The position numbers and the translations under genes were made by a program. Below the pieces are notes generated by a model, which had not been told where the DNA came from, did no database searches, and saw only the letters and a program-made list of their open reading frames with translations. DNA of 64,000 nucleotides from CAILZL01 sp050248275 (GTDB lineage: Bacteria; Pseudomonadota; Gammaproteobacteria; Steroidobacterales; Steroidobacteraceae), in contig JBFWSR010000014.1 in assembly GCA_050248275.1 (NCBI GenBank), forward strand, positions 36,321 through 100,320. The letters are read 5' to 3'. This document shows, in pieces, positions 39,363-49,141 of the stretch (positions are counted from its first letter, which is position 1; every line of letters begins with the position of its first letter).

Positions 39363-39842
39363 CTAATAGGCCGTACCATCCTTGTGAGTGAAGCGCCACT
39401 TGCCCTCCACCATGGCAGCCTGAATATCGTCATCGGGATAAAAAGCGGTATCTCCCGGCGTGCGATCACCCACCTCCAGATACACCACTTCCTCGCTGGA
39501 CAGATTGACCAGATGATGCGCATCGCCCGTACCTGCGGCAAAACCGGCGCACATGCCGGGAGCCAGCGGCGTTTCGCCCTGATCCGTCACCAGCAACGGA
39601 TGTCCCTGTAGGATGTAGATGAACTCATCCTGTTTGCTGTGCGCGTGACGCAGCGCCGATACTGCGCCGGGTTGCAAGCGCGTGAGATTAACGCCGAAAT
39701 TTTTCAGGCCGAAAATCTCACCCAGTGCGCGCTTTTCACGTCCCGCCATGCGCGATGCAAAAGGTTCGGGATAGTTTGAAGGTTTCTTGCGCGACGCCAC
39801 CTCTGCGGCAAACACGGCAATGCTGCTATCGACCTTGGGCAT
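39363..39842 (-). CDS. Cupin-domain protein
   Basis: 159 residues, a single cupin barrel. Motif 1 is LQPGAVSALRHAHSKQDEFI with metal ligands HxH and Glu, and motif 2 is GMCAGFAAGTGDAHHLVNLS with a His-His pair. The C-terminal GDAFYPDDDI-like stretch (PGDTAFYPDDDIQAAMVEGK) is common in a subgroup often annotated as possible auxin-binding or transcriptional-regulator-like cupins. Metal binding looks intact, but the substrate is unknown. It is downstream of the RND operon by direction only after a 28-bp gap, so it may be cotranscribed with the pump genes. Confidence 0.85.
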   Translation of the reverse strand: MPKVDSSIAVFAAEVASRKKPSNYPEPFASRMAGREKRALGEIFGLKNFGVNLTRLQPGAVSALRHAHSKQDEFIYILQGHPLLVTDQGETPLAPGMCAGFAAGTGDAHHLVNLSSEEVVYLEVGDRTPGDTAFYPDDDIQAAMVEGKWRFTHKDGTAY

Positions 39843-39870
39843 GGTTTTGCTCCTTCATGATCGTTGGTCA

Positions 39871-42800
39871 TCAAGTCTGACGGCTGGGTCCGTTGGCGGC
39901 AGTGACAGACTTGCGACGCGCAAACCAGTTGCTCAGGCGGTCAAGATACAGGTAAACCACCGGCGTGGTGAACAGTGTCAGCATTTGCGACAGCACCAGA
40001 CCGCCCACCATGGCAAAACCCAATGGACGCCGCAGCTCCGATCCCGTGCCATGGCCGAGCATCAGGGGCAGGCCGGCAAGGATGGCGCACATGGTGGTCA
40101 TCATGATCGGCCGGAAGCGCATCAGGCATGCCTCGAAAATGGACTCCTCTGAAGTCAGTCCGCGCTCGCGCTCGGCAGTCAGTGCAAAATCGACCATCAT
40201 GATGCCGTTTTTCTTGACGATGCCGATCAGCAGGATGATGCCTATCAAGGCAATGACGCTCAGATCGTAGCCGGACACCAGCAGAATCAATAACGCGCCA
40301 GCACCTGCAGAAGGCAGTGTCGAGAGAATGGTCAGTGGATGAATGTAACTTTCATACAGCAGACCCAGCACGATATATACCGCTATCAAGGCAGCGGCAA
40401 TCAAGTAAGGCTGCGTTGCCAGCGTATCCTGGAATGCTTGCGCAGTACCCTGGAAGCTGCCATGTATCGTGCCAGGAGTATTGATGGTTTTCATCGTCTC
40501 CTGGATCGCCTGCACTGCGTCGCCAAGCGCATATCCAGCGGACAGATTAAAGGAAATGGTGATCGCCGGAAATTGCCCCTGGTGACTCACCGAGAGGTAA
40601 TTGGTATGCGTATTGTCAATCTTGACGAAACTCGATAGCGGAATCTGTTTGCCGAGCGTCGCCGAACTCACATAAAGCCGGTCGAGCAAATCCGGGTTCT
40701 CCTGCAATTTGGGCGAGACCTCGAGAATGATGCGATAGGTATTCAATTGCGTAAAATATTGCGCCACCTGCCGTTGCCCGATTGCATCGTAGATGGTGGC
40801 ATCGATGGCTGCGGGCGAGACGCCATAGCTCGCCGCACGGTCGCGATCGATAATGAGATTCAGCGCTGCGGCGCTGGTTTGCTGATCAGACACCACATCC
40901 ACCAGTTGCGGCAGCGCGCGCAGGCGGTCAAGTATGCGCGGCGCCCAGCTACTCAGTTCGGCGATATCCGAGTCCGTGAGCGTGTATTGATACTGGGTGC
41001 GGGCGGACCGTCCTCCCATGTTGATATCCTGCATCACCTGCATATAGAAGTTGACGCCCGGGACCGCAGCCGCCTGGCGCCGCAAACGGGCAATCACCTC
41101 ATCCGAACCGGCCGTGCGACCGTTTTCACGCGACCGCAGATTGATGAAATAAGTGGCGCTGTTGGTCGCGGTGCCGCCGGAATTGATGATAAAGCTCTCC
41201 ACTGCCGGGTCCTCGCGAACGATATCCGCGATGGTGAGCGCTTTTTCCGACATGGCCGTAAATGAAGTGTCCTGGGCGGATTCGGCGATACCAATGATAG
41301 TTCCCGTATCCTGTTCCGGAAAAAAACCCTTGGGGATAAAAACGTACAATGCGACAGTCACAATGGCGGTCGCGATGAACACCGCCAGCGTCCATCCCTG
41401 ACGCGCAAGCACGATGCGCAGCATACGTTCGTATCGAGCCTGCATTATCTTGAAGCCGTTCTCGAAGAACATGAACACACGGCCATGCGACGCTCGCTCA
41501 TCACGTTGTTTGAGAAAACGCGAACACAGCATGGGCGTCAAGGACAGCGATAACGCCACAGATACGGCAATGGCAATAGTAACGGTCACCGCAAACTCAC
41601 GAAACATGCGCCCGATAATGCCCCCCATCAACAACAATGGAATGAATACCGCAACCAACGACGCCGAAATGGAAATGATCGTGAAACCGACTTCCTGCGC
41701 GCCACGTATCGCCGCCTCGAACGGCGGCATGCCGTCTTCGACATGACGATAGATGTTTTCCAGCATGACAATGGCGTCGTCGACGACGAAACCGGTGGCA
41801 ATGGTCAGCGCCATCAGCGAGAGATTGTCCAGACTATATCCGCACAGATACATGACGGCTGCCGTGCCGAGGACCGCCAACGGCACCGTGATGCCGGGGA
41901 TGAGAGTCGCGGGGATGTCGCGCAGAAAGGCGAAGATGACCCCCACCACCAGAAAACCGGTCAGGATCAAGGTGAACTCGACCTCCTTGACCGAGGCGCG
42001 AATGGTCATGGTACGGTCGGAGATGATGCTGACACGCATGGCTTGCGGCAGCGACAACTGTAATGCCGGCAACAGCTCCTTGATCTTCTCTACCGTTGCA
42101 ATGACATTCGCGTCAGGCTGCTTTCTTACCGCCAGTCCGATGGTGCGCTGGCCGCTGACGCCCATCTCGCGCGCTGCCCCGGCGCCTGCATACGCCCAGG
42201 CTGCAAGCTTGGTATTTTCCGCCGCATCAAGCGCGGTACCGACATCGCGCACGCGCACCGGCGCGCCTTTACGGTATGCGACGATGACGTCGTTCCAGTC
42301 CTTGGCTGAAAAGATCTGATCGTTGGCATAGACGGTGATATTCTGTTTAGGTCCATCGAATGCCCCTTTGGGCGCGCTAACGGAAGCCGTCACCAATTGC
42401 GCGCGAATATCTTCCAGCCCTAGGTTCAGCGCGGCGACTTTATCCGGGTCTATCTGCACCCTGACAGCGGGTCGTTGCGATCCGAAAATACTGACTTCAC
42501 CGACGCCGGCAATCTGGGAAATCTGCTGCGCGAGAATATTTTCGGTGTAATCCGAGATGGTGGTCAGCGGCAGCGTATCCGAGGTCGCCGCAATGATCAT
42601 GATCGGGCGGTCAGCCGGATTGGTTTTGCGGTAGGTCGGCGGACTGGGAAGATTGCTGGGCAACTGTCCGGCAGCGGCATTGATCGCCGCCAGCACATCG
42701 GTCGCGGCGGCATCAATGTTGCGATCCAGATCAAACTGCAACGTGATGCTGGTCGAACCCAGAAAACTCGCCGACGTCATCTGGTTCAATCCCGAAATCA

Positions 42801-43017
42801 ACGACAGCTTGCGCTCGAGTGGCGTCGCCACCGTAGCCGCCATGGTTTCCGGGCTCGCCCCCGGCAACGATGCCGAGACCTGGATGGTCGGAAAATCGAC
42901 CTGCGGCACCGGCGCCACCGGCAACAAAGGCCAGGCCGTGATGCCCAGTAACAAAATGGAAGCGGCCAGCAGCGAAGTGCCAATCGGCCGCCGGATGAAT
43001 ATGGCCGAAATGTTCAT
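39871..43017 (-). CDS. RND multidrug efflux permease (MdtB/MdtC-like, HAE1 family)
   Basis: 1048 residues, the normal size of a HAE1 pump. Two sets of six helices flank two large periplasmic loops. The proton-relay Asp pair is in GFVVDDAIVMLENIYRHVED near residue 405, and the second-half motif GIVKKNGIMMVDFAL near 965 carries the conserved Lys and Asn. The N-terminus MNISAIFIRRPIGTSLLAAS and the tail LYLDRLSNWF suggest the MdtBC/MuxBC branch rather than AcrB; only one such subunit is encoded here. The start overlaps the adaptor stop by 4 bp. The outer-membrane channel is not in the window. Confidence 0.94.
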   Translation of the reverse strand: MNISAIFIRRPIGTSLLAASILLLGITAWPLLPVAPVPQVDFPTIQVSASLPGASPETMAATVATPLERKLSLISGLNQMTSASFLGSTSITLQFDLDRNIDAAATDVLAAINAAAGQLPSNLPSPPTYRKTNPADRPIMIIAATSDTLPLTTISDYTENILAQQISQIAGVGEVSIFGSQRPAVRVQIDPDKVAALNLGLEDIRAQLVTASVSAPKGAFDGPKQNITVYANDQIFSAKDWNDVIVAYRKGAPVRVRDVGTALDAAENTKLAAWAYAGAGAAREMGVSGQRTIGLAVRKQPDANVIATVEKIKELLPALQLSLPQAMRVSIISDRTMTIRASVKEVEFTLILTGFLVVGVIFAFLRDIPATLIPGITVPLAVLGTAAVMYLCGYSLDNLSLMALTIATGFVVDDAIVMLENIYRHVEDGMPPFEAAIRGAQEVGFTIISISASLVAVFIPLLLMGGIIGRMFREFAVTVTIAIAVSVALSLSLTPMLCSRFLKQRDERASHGRVFMFFENGFKIMQARYERMLRIVLARQGWTLAVFIATAIVTVALYVFIPKGFFPEQDTGTIIGIAESAQDTSFTAMSEKALTIADIVREDPAVESFIINSGGTATNSATYFINLRSRENGRTAGSDEVIARLRRQAAAVPGVNFYMQVMQDINMGGRSARTQYQYTLTDSDIAELSSWAPRILDRLRALPQLVDVVSDQQTSAAALNLIIDRDRAASYGVSPAAIDATIYDAIGQRQVAQYFTQLNTYRIILEVSPKLQENPDLLDRLYVSSATLGKQIPLSSFVKIDNTHTNYLSVSHQGQFPAITISFNLSAGYALGDAVQAIQETMKTINTPGTIHGSFQGTAQAFQDTLATQPYLIAAALIAVYIVLGLLYESYIHPLTILSTLPSAGAGALLILLVSGYDLSVIALIGIILLIGIVKKNGIMMVDFALTAERERGLTSEESIFEACLMRFRPIMMTTMCAILAGLPLMLGHGTGSELRRPLGFAMVGGLVLSQMLTLFTTPVVYLYLDRLSNWFARRKSVTAANGPSRQT

Positions 43018-44204
43018 GGTCGAGCGCTGGTCTGTTGTTTGGCGTTGGCGGCGGGAATTGCAGTTTGCCTGGCCTCCACTACTTTCGTACCTGGCTTGAT
43101 TTTGAATTGACCGTCCACGACCACCCGTTCGCCCACCGCAAGACCCTCATCGATCACCGTCTTGCCATCCTGAGTTTGCGCAGTGCGAATTGTTTGTGCG
43201 GTGACCGTGCTGTCAGGCTGGACGACATACACGAATAGTCCGTCAGGACCACGCTGCACGGCCGATTCCGGCACCGTGAGTACAGTGCGGCGGGCGCCAA
43301 CCTGCAAACGAACGTTAACGTACTGCCCCGGCCACAACGCATGCATTGGGTTTGGAAACAACGCCTTCAACTGGAAGGTGCCGGTAGAAGTATCAATCTG
43401 ATTGTTCAACAACAACAAACGGCCAGTACCGAGCGGTGTATCACCATGGCGCGCCAGGGCCGTGACGGACAATGAATTCTTGCCCGACTTCTGTATTGCC
43501 TGATTAACGGTCTGAAAATCGTCTTCCGGCAAAGTGAACAGCACCGCGATGGGATCTATCTGGTTGATGACCACCAGCCCATTGGTGTCTGCTGCGCGCA
43601 CCATGTTGCCGGCGTCGATCAGACGCATGCCGGCGCGCCCGTTAACCGGGGAGCGAATGGTGGTATAGCCGAGTTGCACCCGCGCATTCTCTATCTGCGC
43701 CTGATCCGACTGTAGATTGGCCTTTAATTGATCCACAGTCGCCTGCTGTGCATCCAGCGTTTGCCGCTGGATGACGCCTTGCGCAACCAGTTTGGTATAT
43801 CGATCCAGATCCTTGAGTGCAGCCGTCAAGCTCGCCTCATCGTGCGCTTTTTGCGCCAACGCCTGATTGAGCTGGGTCTGATAGGGCCGAGGATCAATCT
43901 GCGCCAACAGATCGCCTTGTTTTATGTCCTGACCTTCAGTGAAAGCGACTTTTTCGAGTTGCCCGTCGACACGCGCCTTGATCGTCACCGACTGCATCGG
44001 CTGGACAGTCCCAATGCCGGTCCGGTAACTGGCAACATCCTCTTGCGTGACTTTGCTCGTAATGACCGGTACTGCCGGCGAATTGACTGCTGCGCCATTG
44101 GCGGCATGAACGCATGGCCACAGCACAGGCATGGCCGCTGCGCTCATCCATGCCAGCACGCCAAGAAATCTGTTTTGCTTTCCTGGCGATTTGATAAGTT
44201 GCAT
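43014..44204 (-). CDS. RND efflux periplasmic adaptor (MdtA-like)
   Basis: 396 residues from the ATG at 44204; a TTG at 44219 is possible. A signal-type N-terminus (FLGVLAWMSAAAMPVLWPCVHA) is followed by the lipoyl halves (RVDGQLEKVAFTEGQDIKQG and IRSPVNGRAGMRLIDAGNMV), a coiled-coil hairpin and barrel domains (WPGQYVNVRLQVGARRTVLT). There is no lipobox Cys, as in MdtA. It should form a tripartite pump with the permease encoded immediately downstream. A Bcr-type exporter gene lies 87 bp upstream on the same strand. Confidence 0.93.
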   Translation of the reverse strand: MQLIKSPGKQNRFLGVLAWMSAAAMPVLWPCVHAANGAAVNSPAVPVITSKVTQEDVASYRTGIGTVQPMQSVTIKARVDGQLEKVAFTEGQDIKQGDLLAQIDPRPYQTQLNQALAQKAHDEASLTAALKDLDRYTKLVAQGVIQRQTLDAQQATVDQLKANLQSDQAQIENARVQLGYTTIRSPVNGRAGMRLIDAGNMVRAADTNGLVVINQIDPIAVLFTLPEDDFQTVNQAIQKSGKNSLSVTALARHGDTPLGTGRLLLLNNQIDTSTGTFQLKALFPNPMHALWPGQYVNVRLQVGARRTVLTVPESAVQRGPDGLFVYVVQPDSTVTAQTIRTAQTQDGKTVIDEGLAVGERVVVDGQFKIKPGTKVVEARQTAIPAANAKQQTSARP

Positions 44205-44291
44205 CAGAAAACCCCACAAATCTTGTCAATCTGCGAAACGGCAAATGGATCAGTACCGGAATGTCGAAGCTAATGGGGTCTGAGGCGACAA

Positions 44292-45503
44292 TCAAGCAGC
44301 AGATTTGCGCAGCAGATAAATCATGTTGCCCAGAACACTTGCACCCAGAATGACCAAAGCCATGGGATAAGCCGTGCCGTCATGCAGCGTACTGACCAGA
44401 CTGCTGGCCACACTGGCAAGACCAAACTGTATCAGGCCATAAATTGACGATGCGCTGCCAAGCTCACCGCCACTGGCCGCCATGGCAATGGCAGCCGAGT
44501 TGGCACCAATTAACGGCACAGTGGCGATACACAGCAACAGAGGAATGATGAACACCCACAATGCCGCATGATGAGCGACGGCAAGCAGCATCAGGGAAAC
44601 CAGCATGTTTGCCGCCAAAGCCCAGGGCAGCACCCGTCTGGGCGACCAATGCTGCAACATCACTCGATTAAGCTGCGCTCCCATCACAATCCCCAGCGCG
44701 ACCAGACCGAACAGCAAGGCAAACTGCTGCTCGTTCACGCCATGCAGTCCCATGAACACATAGGGCGAGCCGGTAATGAAAACAGAAACGCAGGCAAGTG
44801 CAGCGCTGCCGGCCAGCGTGGGCAGGATGAATTCACGACGCCACAACAAACGCACAAAGGTGATGAGAATCTGGTTCAGGGGCTGGCTGGTGCGTTTCTC
44901 CGGCGGCAGAGTTTCCGGCAACCAACGCGCCGTCAACGTGAAACACAGCAATCCCAGTAACGTCAGCACCACAAACATGACGCGCCAGCCTGCAACCAGC
45001 AGCAACAGGCCGCCCAGCATCGGCGACACGATGGGTCCGAAGCTCTGCACCGCCATCATCGAAGACAGCACGCGCGCCACCTCGCCTTCGCTATACAGAT
45101 CGCTGATGATGGCACGGCCGATCACCATGCCGGCGCAACCGCCCAATGCCTGTACCAGCCGCAGGGCAATCAACGACTCCACATTAGGCGCAAACACACA
45201 GACCAGCGAGGCCAGCGTGAATACGCCTACACCGATCAGCAGCGGTCGGCGACGGCCGTAGCGATCAATCAATGGGCCATAGATCAATTGCCCGGCCGCC
45301 AGACCGATGAAGAACATCGACAGAGTAAGCTGCACGCGCGCCAGCGTGGTATCCAGATCGCGGGCGATACCGGGAAAGCTGGCCAGATACATGTCGATGG
45401 CAAACGGACCGAAGGCCGTCATGGTGCCGAGAATCAGCATCAGCCTGAAGGTGGAAATCGAGACAGTATGCAGTGTCGTCACCGGATCGACAGGCTGAGT
45501 CAT
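44292..45503 (-). CDS. Bcr/CflA family drug-resistance MFS transporter
   Basis: 403 residues from the ATG at 45503, with 12 predicted membrane helices. Motif A of drug-proton antiporters is present after helix 2 (LIYGPLIDRYGRRRPLLIG), and motif C is seen in SFGPIVSPMLGGLLLLVAGW. The start LMLILGTMTAFGPFAIDMYL with the Asp is typical of Bcr/CflA proteins. It is likely an inner-membrane exporter of drugs or small peptides/dipeptides. It precedes the RND adaptor and permease on the same strand, and the three may be one multidrug efflux unit; no local regulator gene is seen. Confidence 0.92.
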   Translation of the reverse strand: MTQPVDPVTTLHTVSISTFRLMLILGTMTAFGPFAIDMYLASFPGIARDLDTTLARVQLTLSMFFIGLAAGQLIYGPLIDRYGRRRPLLIGVGVFTLASLVCVFAPNVESLIALRLVQALGGCAGMVIGRAIISDLYSEGEVARVLSSMMAVQSFGPIVSPMLGGLLLLVAGWRVMFVVLTLLGLLCFTLTARWLPETLPPEKRTSQPLNQILITFVRLLWRREFILPTLAGSAALACVSVFITGSPYVFMGLHGVNEQQFALLFGLVALGIVMGAQLNRVMLQHWSPRRVLPWALAANMLVSLMLLAVAHHAALWVFIIPLLLCIATVPLIGANSAAIAMAASGGELGSASSIYGLIQFGLASVASSLVSTLHDGTAYPMALVILGASVLGNMIYLLRKSAA

Positions 45504-45550
45504 TATTGATTTGATCTCTGATTGAACCAGGAAAGTGACCCGGCAAATGC

Positions 45551-45575
45551 AAACGCGACCGTGATGGTCGCGTTT
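45551..45575 (-). terminator. Terminator-like hairpin after gyrA
   Basis: AAACGCGACC (45551-45560) and GGTCGCGTTT (45566-45575) form a perfect 10-bp stem with a 5-nt loop. It lies 33 bp past the gyrA stop, between gyrA and the Bcr-type gene. The terminal A/T pairs supply three U residues only. Confidence 0.7.
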
Positions 45576-45607
45576 GCTCATGTGTTTCGCAACAGCCAGA
45601 TAATCGG

Positions 45608-48187
45608 TTAACTGACGGCATCGCCCTCGGCAGTGGCTTCGCCTTCCGCATCGCCGCCCTCGCTGACGATGCGTTCGACACTGACCAAACGGGCATCGTC
45701 ATCAATGCGGATCAGGCGCACGCCCTGGGTATTGCGGCCCAGTACGGAGATGTCCTTCACCGGCGTACGAACCAGCGTACCGTTGGAACTGATGAGCATG
45801 ATCTCATCGTCCGGTTTCACCTGCACTGCCGCCACCACATCGCCATTGCGTTCGCTGGTTTGCAGGGAAATCACGCCCTGCCCGCCACGACCCTGCACCG
45901 GGAATTCCGTCACTGCGGTGAGCTTGCCATAGCCGTTGGCCGAAGCCGTCAACACCAGTCCCTGTTCATCGACCACGATCAGCGAGATGACTTCATCGCC
46001 TTCCGCCAGACGAATACCGCGCACGCCGGCGGCCAGTCGGCCCATCGGCCGCACGTCGTCTTCATTGAATCGAATGGCCTTGCCGCTGGCGGTGGACAGC
46101 ATGATGTGTTTGCTGCCATCGGTGATATCGACGCCCACCAGACGATCACCCACTTCCAGATCGACGGCAATGATGCCGGCCTGACGGGGACGCGAGAACG
46201 CTTCCAGAGAAGTCTTTTTCACCGTGCCCTGACTGGTGACCATGAACACGTACTGATCCGCGACGAATTCGTGGATCGGCAGCACGGCATTGATGCGCTC
46301 GCCTTCCGTCAACGGCAACAGATTCACGATCGGTTTGCCGCGCGAGCCGCGGCTGGCCATCGGCAATTGATACACCTTCAGCCAGTACAGCTTGCCGGTG
46401 CTGGAAAAACACAGCAGCGTGTCATGGGTATGCGCCACGAACAGTTTGTCGATGAAGTCTTCATCCTTCATTGCCGTGGCGGTCTTGCCGCGGCCACCGC
46501 GCTTCTGCGCCTGGTAATCGGCCAGGGGTTGCGACTTGGCGTAACCGCCATGCGACAGCGTTACCACTACATCCTGAGGCTCGATCAGATCTTCCAGCGT
46601 CAGATCCGAGTGCGTGTGGTTGATTTCGGTACGACGTGGATCGGCATAGGCCGTCTTGATTTCCAGCAGCTCATCGCGGATCACCTGCACCAGACGTTCG
46701 GAGCGGGCGAGGATATCGCCCAGATCCTGAATCTTGAACAGCAGCTCCTGGTACTCGGCGATGATCTTGTCCTGCTCCAGACCCGTCAGACGATGCAAGC
46801 GCAATTCCAGAATCGCCTGGGCCTGTGCCTCTGACAGACGGTAGCGACTGTTGTGCAAGCCAAACTCGGCAGACAGGCCATCGGGACGCGTCGAAATGGC
46901 GCCGGCGCGTGCGAGCATTTCCGGCACTGCACCGCCGCTCCAGTCGCGGCTTAACAAACCGATCTTGGCTTCTGCCGGCGTGGGCGAGGCCTTGATCAGC
47001 GCGATCACTTCATCGATGTTGGCCAGCGCAATGGCCTGGCCTTCCAGCACATGGGCGCGTTCACGCGCCTTGCGCAATTCAAACACGGTGCGCCGCGTCA
47101 CTACCTCGCGGCGATGTCGCAGGAAGGCATCGAGCACTTCCTTGAGATTGAGCAGCTTGGGCTGACCATCCAGCAAGGCCACCATGTTGATGCCGAACAC
47201 CGAATCCATGGCGGTGTGTTTGAACAGATTGTTCAGCACCACATCGGCTACTTCGCCGCGCTTCAGTTCAATGACAATACGCATGCCGTCCTTGTCGGAT
47301 TCATCGCGCAAACCATCCGCAGCGATGCCTTCAATAACTTTTTCGCGCACCAGCTCGGCAATGCGCTCGATCAGGCGGGCCTTGTTGACCTGGTACGGCA
47401 GTTCAGTGACCACAATGGTCTGCCGGCCTTTCTCGTCCTCTTCGATATTGGTACGGGCGCGCATGTACACGCGACCGCGGCCGGTGTGATACGCCTGCGC
47501 GATTTCCTGCGTGCCATTGATGATGCCGGCGGTCGGAAAATCCGGCGCCGGCACGTGCTGCATCAGTTGGCCGATGCTGATCGCCGGATCGTCCAGCAGC
47601 GCCACACAGGCATCGATCACTTCACCCAGATTGTGCGGCGGAATGTTGGTGGCCATGCCCACCGCGATACCCGTCTGGCCGTTGATCAGCAGATTGGGCA
47701 CACGTGTCGGTAACACTGCCGGCTCGTGTTCCGACTCATCGTAGTTGGGAACGAAATCGACGGTTTCCTTGTCGATATCGGCCAGCAGCTCATGCGCCAG
47801 CTTCGACATGCGTACTTCGGTATAGCGCATCGCCGCAGCGAAATCGCCGTCCACCGAACCGAAATTTCCCTGGCCATCCACCAGCATGTAACGCATCGAA
47901 AACGGTTGCGCCATGCGCACGATGGTGTCGTATACGGCCGAATCGCCATGCGGGTGATATTTACCGATCACGTCACCCACCACGCGGGCCGATTTTTTGT
48001 AAGCCTTGTTCCAGTCGTTGCCCAGCTCGCGCATGGCAAACAGCACGCGGCGATGCACCGGCTTGAGACCGTCACGCACGTCCGGCAGCGCACGCCCCAC
48101 GATCACGCTCATGGCGTAGTCGAGGTACGATTTGCGCATCTCGTCTTCGAGATTGACGTGCAGAATTTCGCGTGCAGCTTCAGCCAT
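45608..48187 (-). CDS. gyrA: DNA gyrase subunit A
   Basis: 859 residues from the ATG at 48187. The catalytic Tyr122 lies in AAMRYTEVRM and the quinolone region reads YHPHGDSAVYDTIVRMAQ with Ser83 and Asp87, the wild-type sensitive residues in E. coli numbering. The GyrA box QKRGGRGK near residue 560 and six-bladed C-terminal repeats are present, ending in an acidic tail. It forms A2B2 gyrase, which adds negative supercoils to DNA. It is a single-gene unit with a hairpin downstream and a divergent ubiG upstream. Confidence 0.98.
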   Translation of the reverse strand: MAEAAREILHVNLEDEMRKSYLDYAMSVIVGRALPDVRDGLKPVHRRVLFAMRELGNDWNKAYKKSARVVGDVIGKYHPHGDSAVYDTIVRMAQPFSMRYMLVDGQGNFGSVDGDFAAAMRYTEVRMSKLAHELLADIDKETVDFVPNYDESEHEPAVLPTRVPNLLINGQTGIAVGMATNIPPHNLGEVIDACVALLDDPAISIGQLMQHVPAPDFPTAGIINGTQEIAQAYHTGRGRVYMRARTNIEEDEKGRQTIVVTELPYQVNKARLIERIAELVREKVIEGIAADGLRDESDKDGMRIVIELKRGEVADVVLNNLFKHTAMDSVFGINMVALLDGQPKLLNLKEVLDAFLRHRREVVTRRTVFELRKARERAHVLEGQAIALANIDEVIALIKASPTPAEAKIGLLSRDWSGGAVPEMLARAGAISTRPDGLSAEFGLHNSRYRLSEAQAQAILELRLHRLTGLEQDKIIAEYQELLFKIQDLGDILARSERLVQVIRDELLEIKTAYADPRRTEINHTHSDLTLEDLIEPQDVVVTLSHGGYAKSQPLADYQAQKRGGRGKTATAMKDEDFIDKLFVAHTHDTLLCFSSTGKLYWLKVYQLPMASRGSRGKPIVNLLPLTEGERINAVLPIHEFVADQYVFMVTSQGTVKKTSLEAFSRPRQAGIIAVDLEVGDRLVGVDITDGSKHIMLSTASGKAIRFNEDDVRPMGRLAAGVRGIRLAEGDEVISLIVVDEQGLVLTASANGYGKLTAVTEFPVQGRGGQGVISLQTSERNGDVVAAVQVKPDDEIMLISSNGTLVRTPVKDISVLGRNTQGVRLIRIDDDARLVSVERIVSEGGDAEGEATAEGDAVS

Positions 48188-48269
48188 GGTTGAACCGGTT
48201 TTTCCGTAACTAGGACGCTGGTTTTCAGTCTTGTCGCAGGCCCGCCAGACAAGGGCGCTTATCCGGTAA

Positions 48270-48278
48270 ATTCTAGCA
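48270..48278 (-). promoter_or_regulatory. Candidate gyrA promoter (extended -10)
   Basis: Minus strand TGC-TAGAAT (48278-48270) is an extended -10 (TGnTAGAAT; consensus TGnTATAAT). No good -35 is seen at 17 nt. The leader would be about 75 nt. gyr promoters are often supercoiling-sensitive, which suits a weak -35, but that is inference. Confidence 0.4.
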
Positions 48279-48400
48279 CAGAGACAGGCCTGAGATGGGT
48301 CTAAAACCAACCGCGGCGATGACCTCCCGTCTGTCTCAAACCGGCTCCGGACAGGGACACGACAAGCCCAGACAGACGCACTGACCTGACATCATGCCGT

Positions 48401-48406
48401 TATACT
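48401..48406 (+). promoter_or_regulatory. Candidate ubiG-operon promoter -10
   Basis: TATACT lies 28 nt before the ubiG ATG. The properly spaced -35 is weak. It is the best -10 match in the gap between gyrA and ubiG. Confidence 0.35.
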
Positions 48407-48433
48407 TCGCCACCTTGAAATACAGGCCCGGAT

Positions 48434-49141
48434 ATGAACGCCAGCACCAACCACGATCCCGCCGAAATCGCCCGCTTTGAAAGCCTTGCGCAACACTGGT
48501 GGGACGAACAGGGCGAGTTCCGACCACTACACATCATGAATCCGGTGCGGGTCGGTTATATCGACCAGCGCGTGCAACTCAGCGGCAAGCGCGTACTGGA
48601 TGTGGGCTGTGGTGGCGGTCTGTTATGCGAGGCCATGACCCGGCGTGGCGCTCAGGTAACTGGCATTGATCTGGGCGAGACCACCATCGAAGTCGCAACT
48701 CTGCACGCGCTGGATTCGCAACTGGACATTCGCTATCTGCGTCAGTCCGTCGAACAGCATGCTGTCGCCCATGCCGGCAGCTATGATGTAGTCACGTGTC
48801 TGGAAATGCTGGAGCATGTACCCGATCCCGCCGCAATCATCAGCACCATTGCCAGCTTGCTCAAGCCCGGCGGCCAGGCTGTGTTCTCGACGCTCAATCG
48901 CAATCCGAAATCCTATGCCATGGCCGTACTGGGCGCGGAATACCTGCTGCACTTGCTGCCCAAGGGCACCCATACCTATGCGCAGTTCATTCGTCCCTCC
49001 GAACTGGCGCATTGGGTGCGTGCGGCCGGACTGGAACTGCAGGACATCACCGGCCTGCAATTCCATCCTCTCACCCGGCAATGCACGTTAGGGCCCGACG
49101 TGGACGTGAATTACCTGATGCAAGTCAGTAAACCGCTGTGA
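48434..49141 (+). CDS. ubiG: Ubiquinone biosynthesis O-methyltransferase
   Basis: 235 residues. It carries out both O-methylations of the quinone ring in ubiquinone synthesis and binds the membrane peripherally. The UbiG start HDPAEIARFESLAQHWWDEQGEF is followed by motif I VLDVGCGGGLLCEAMTRRGA near residue 55 and the late motif VFSTLNRNPKSYAMAVLGAE, which contains the membrane-insertion region. Its stop overlaps the rmuC start by one base (TGATG), and rmuC, the synthase-like gene and yciK follow. Confidence 0.97.
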   Translation: MNASTNHDPAEIARFESLAQHWWDEQGEFRPLHIMNPVRVGYIDQRVQLSGKRVLDVGCGGGLLCEAMTRRGAQVTGIDLGETTIEVATLHALDSQLDIRYLRQSVEQHAVAHAGSYDVVTCLEMLEHVPDPAAIISTIASLLKPGGQAVFSTLNRNPKSYAMAVLGAEYLLHLLPKGTHTYAQFIRPSELAHWVRAAGLELQDITGLQFHPLTRQCTLGPDVDVNYLMQVSKPL

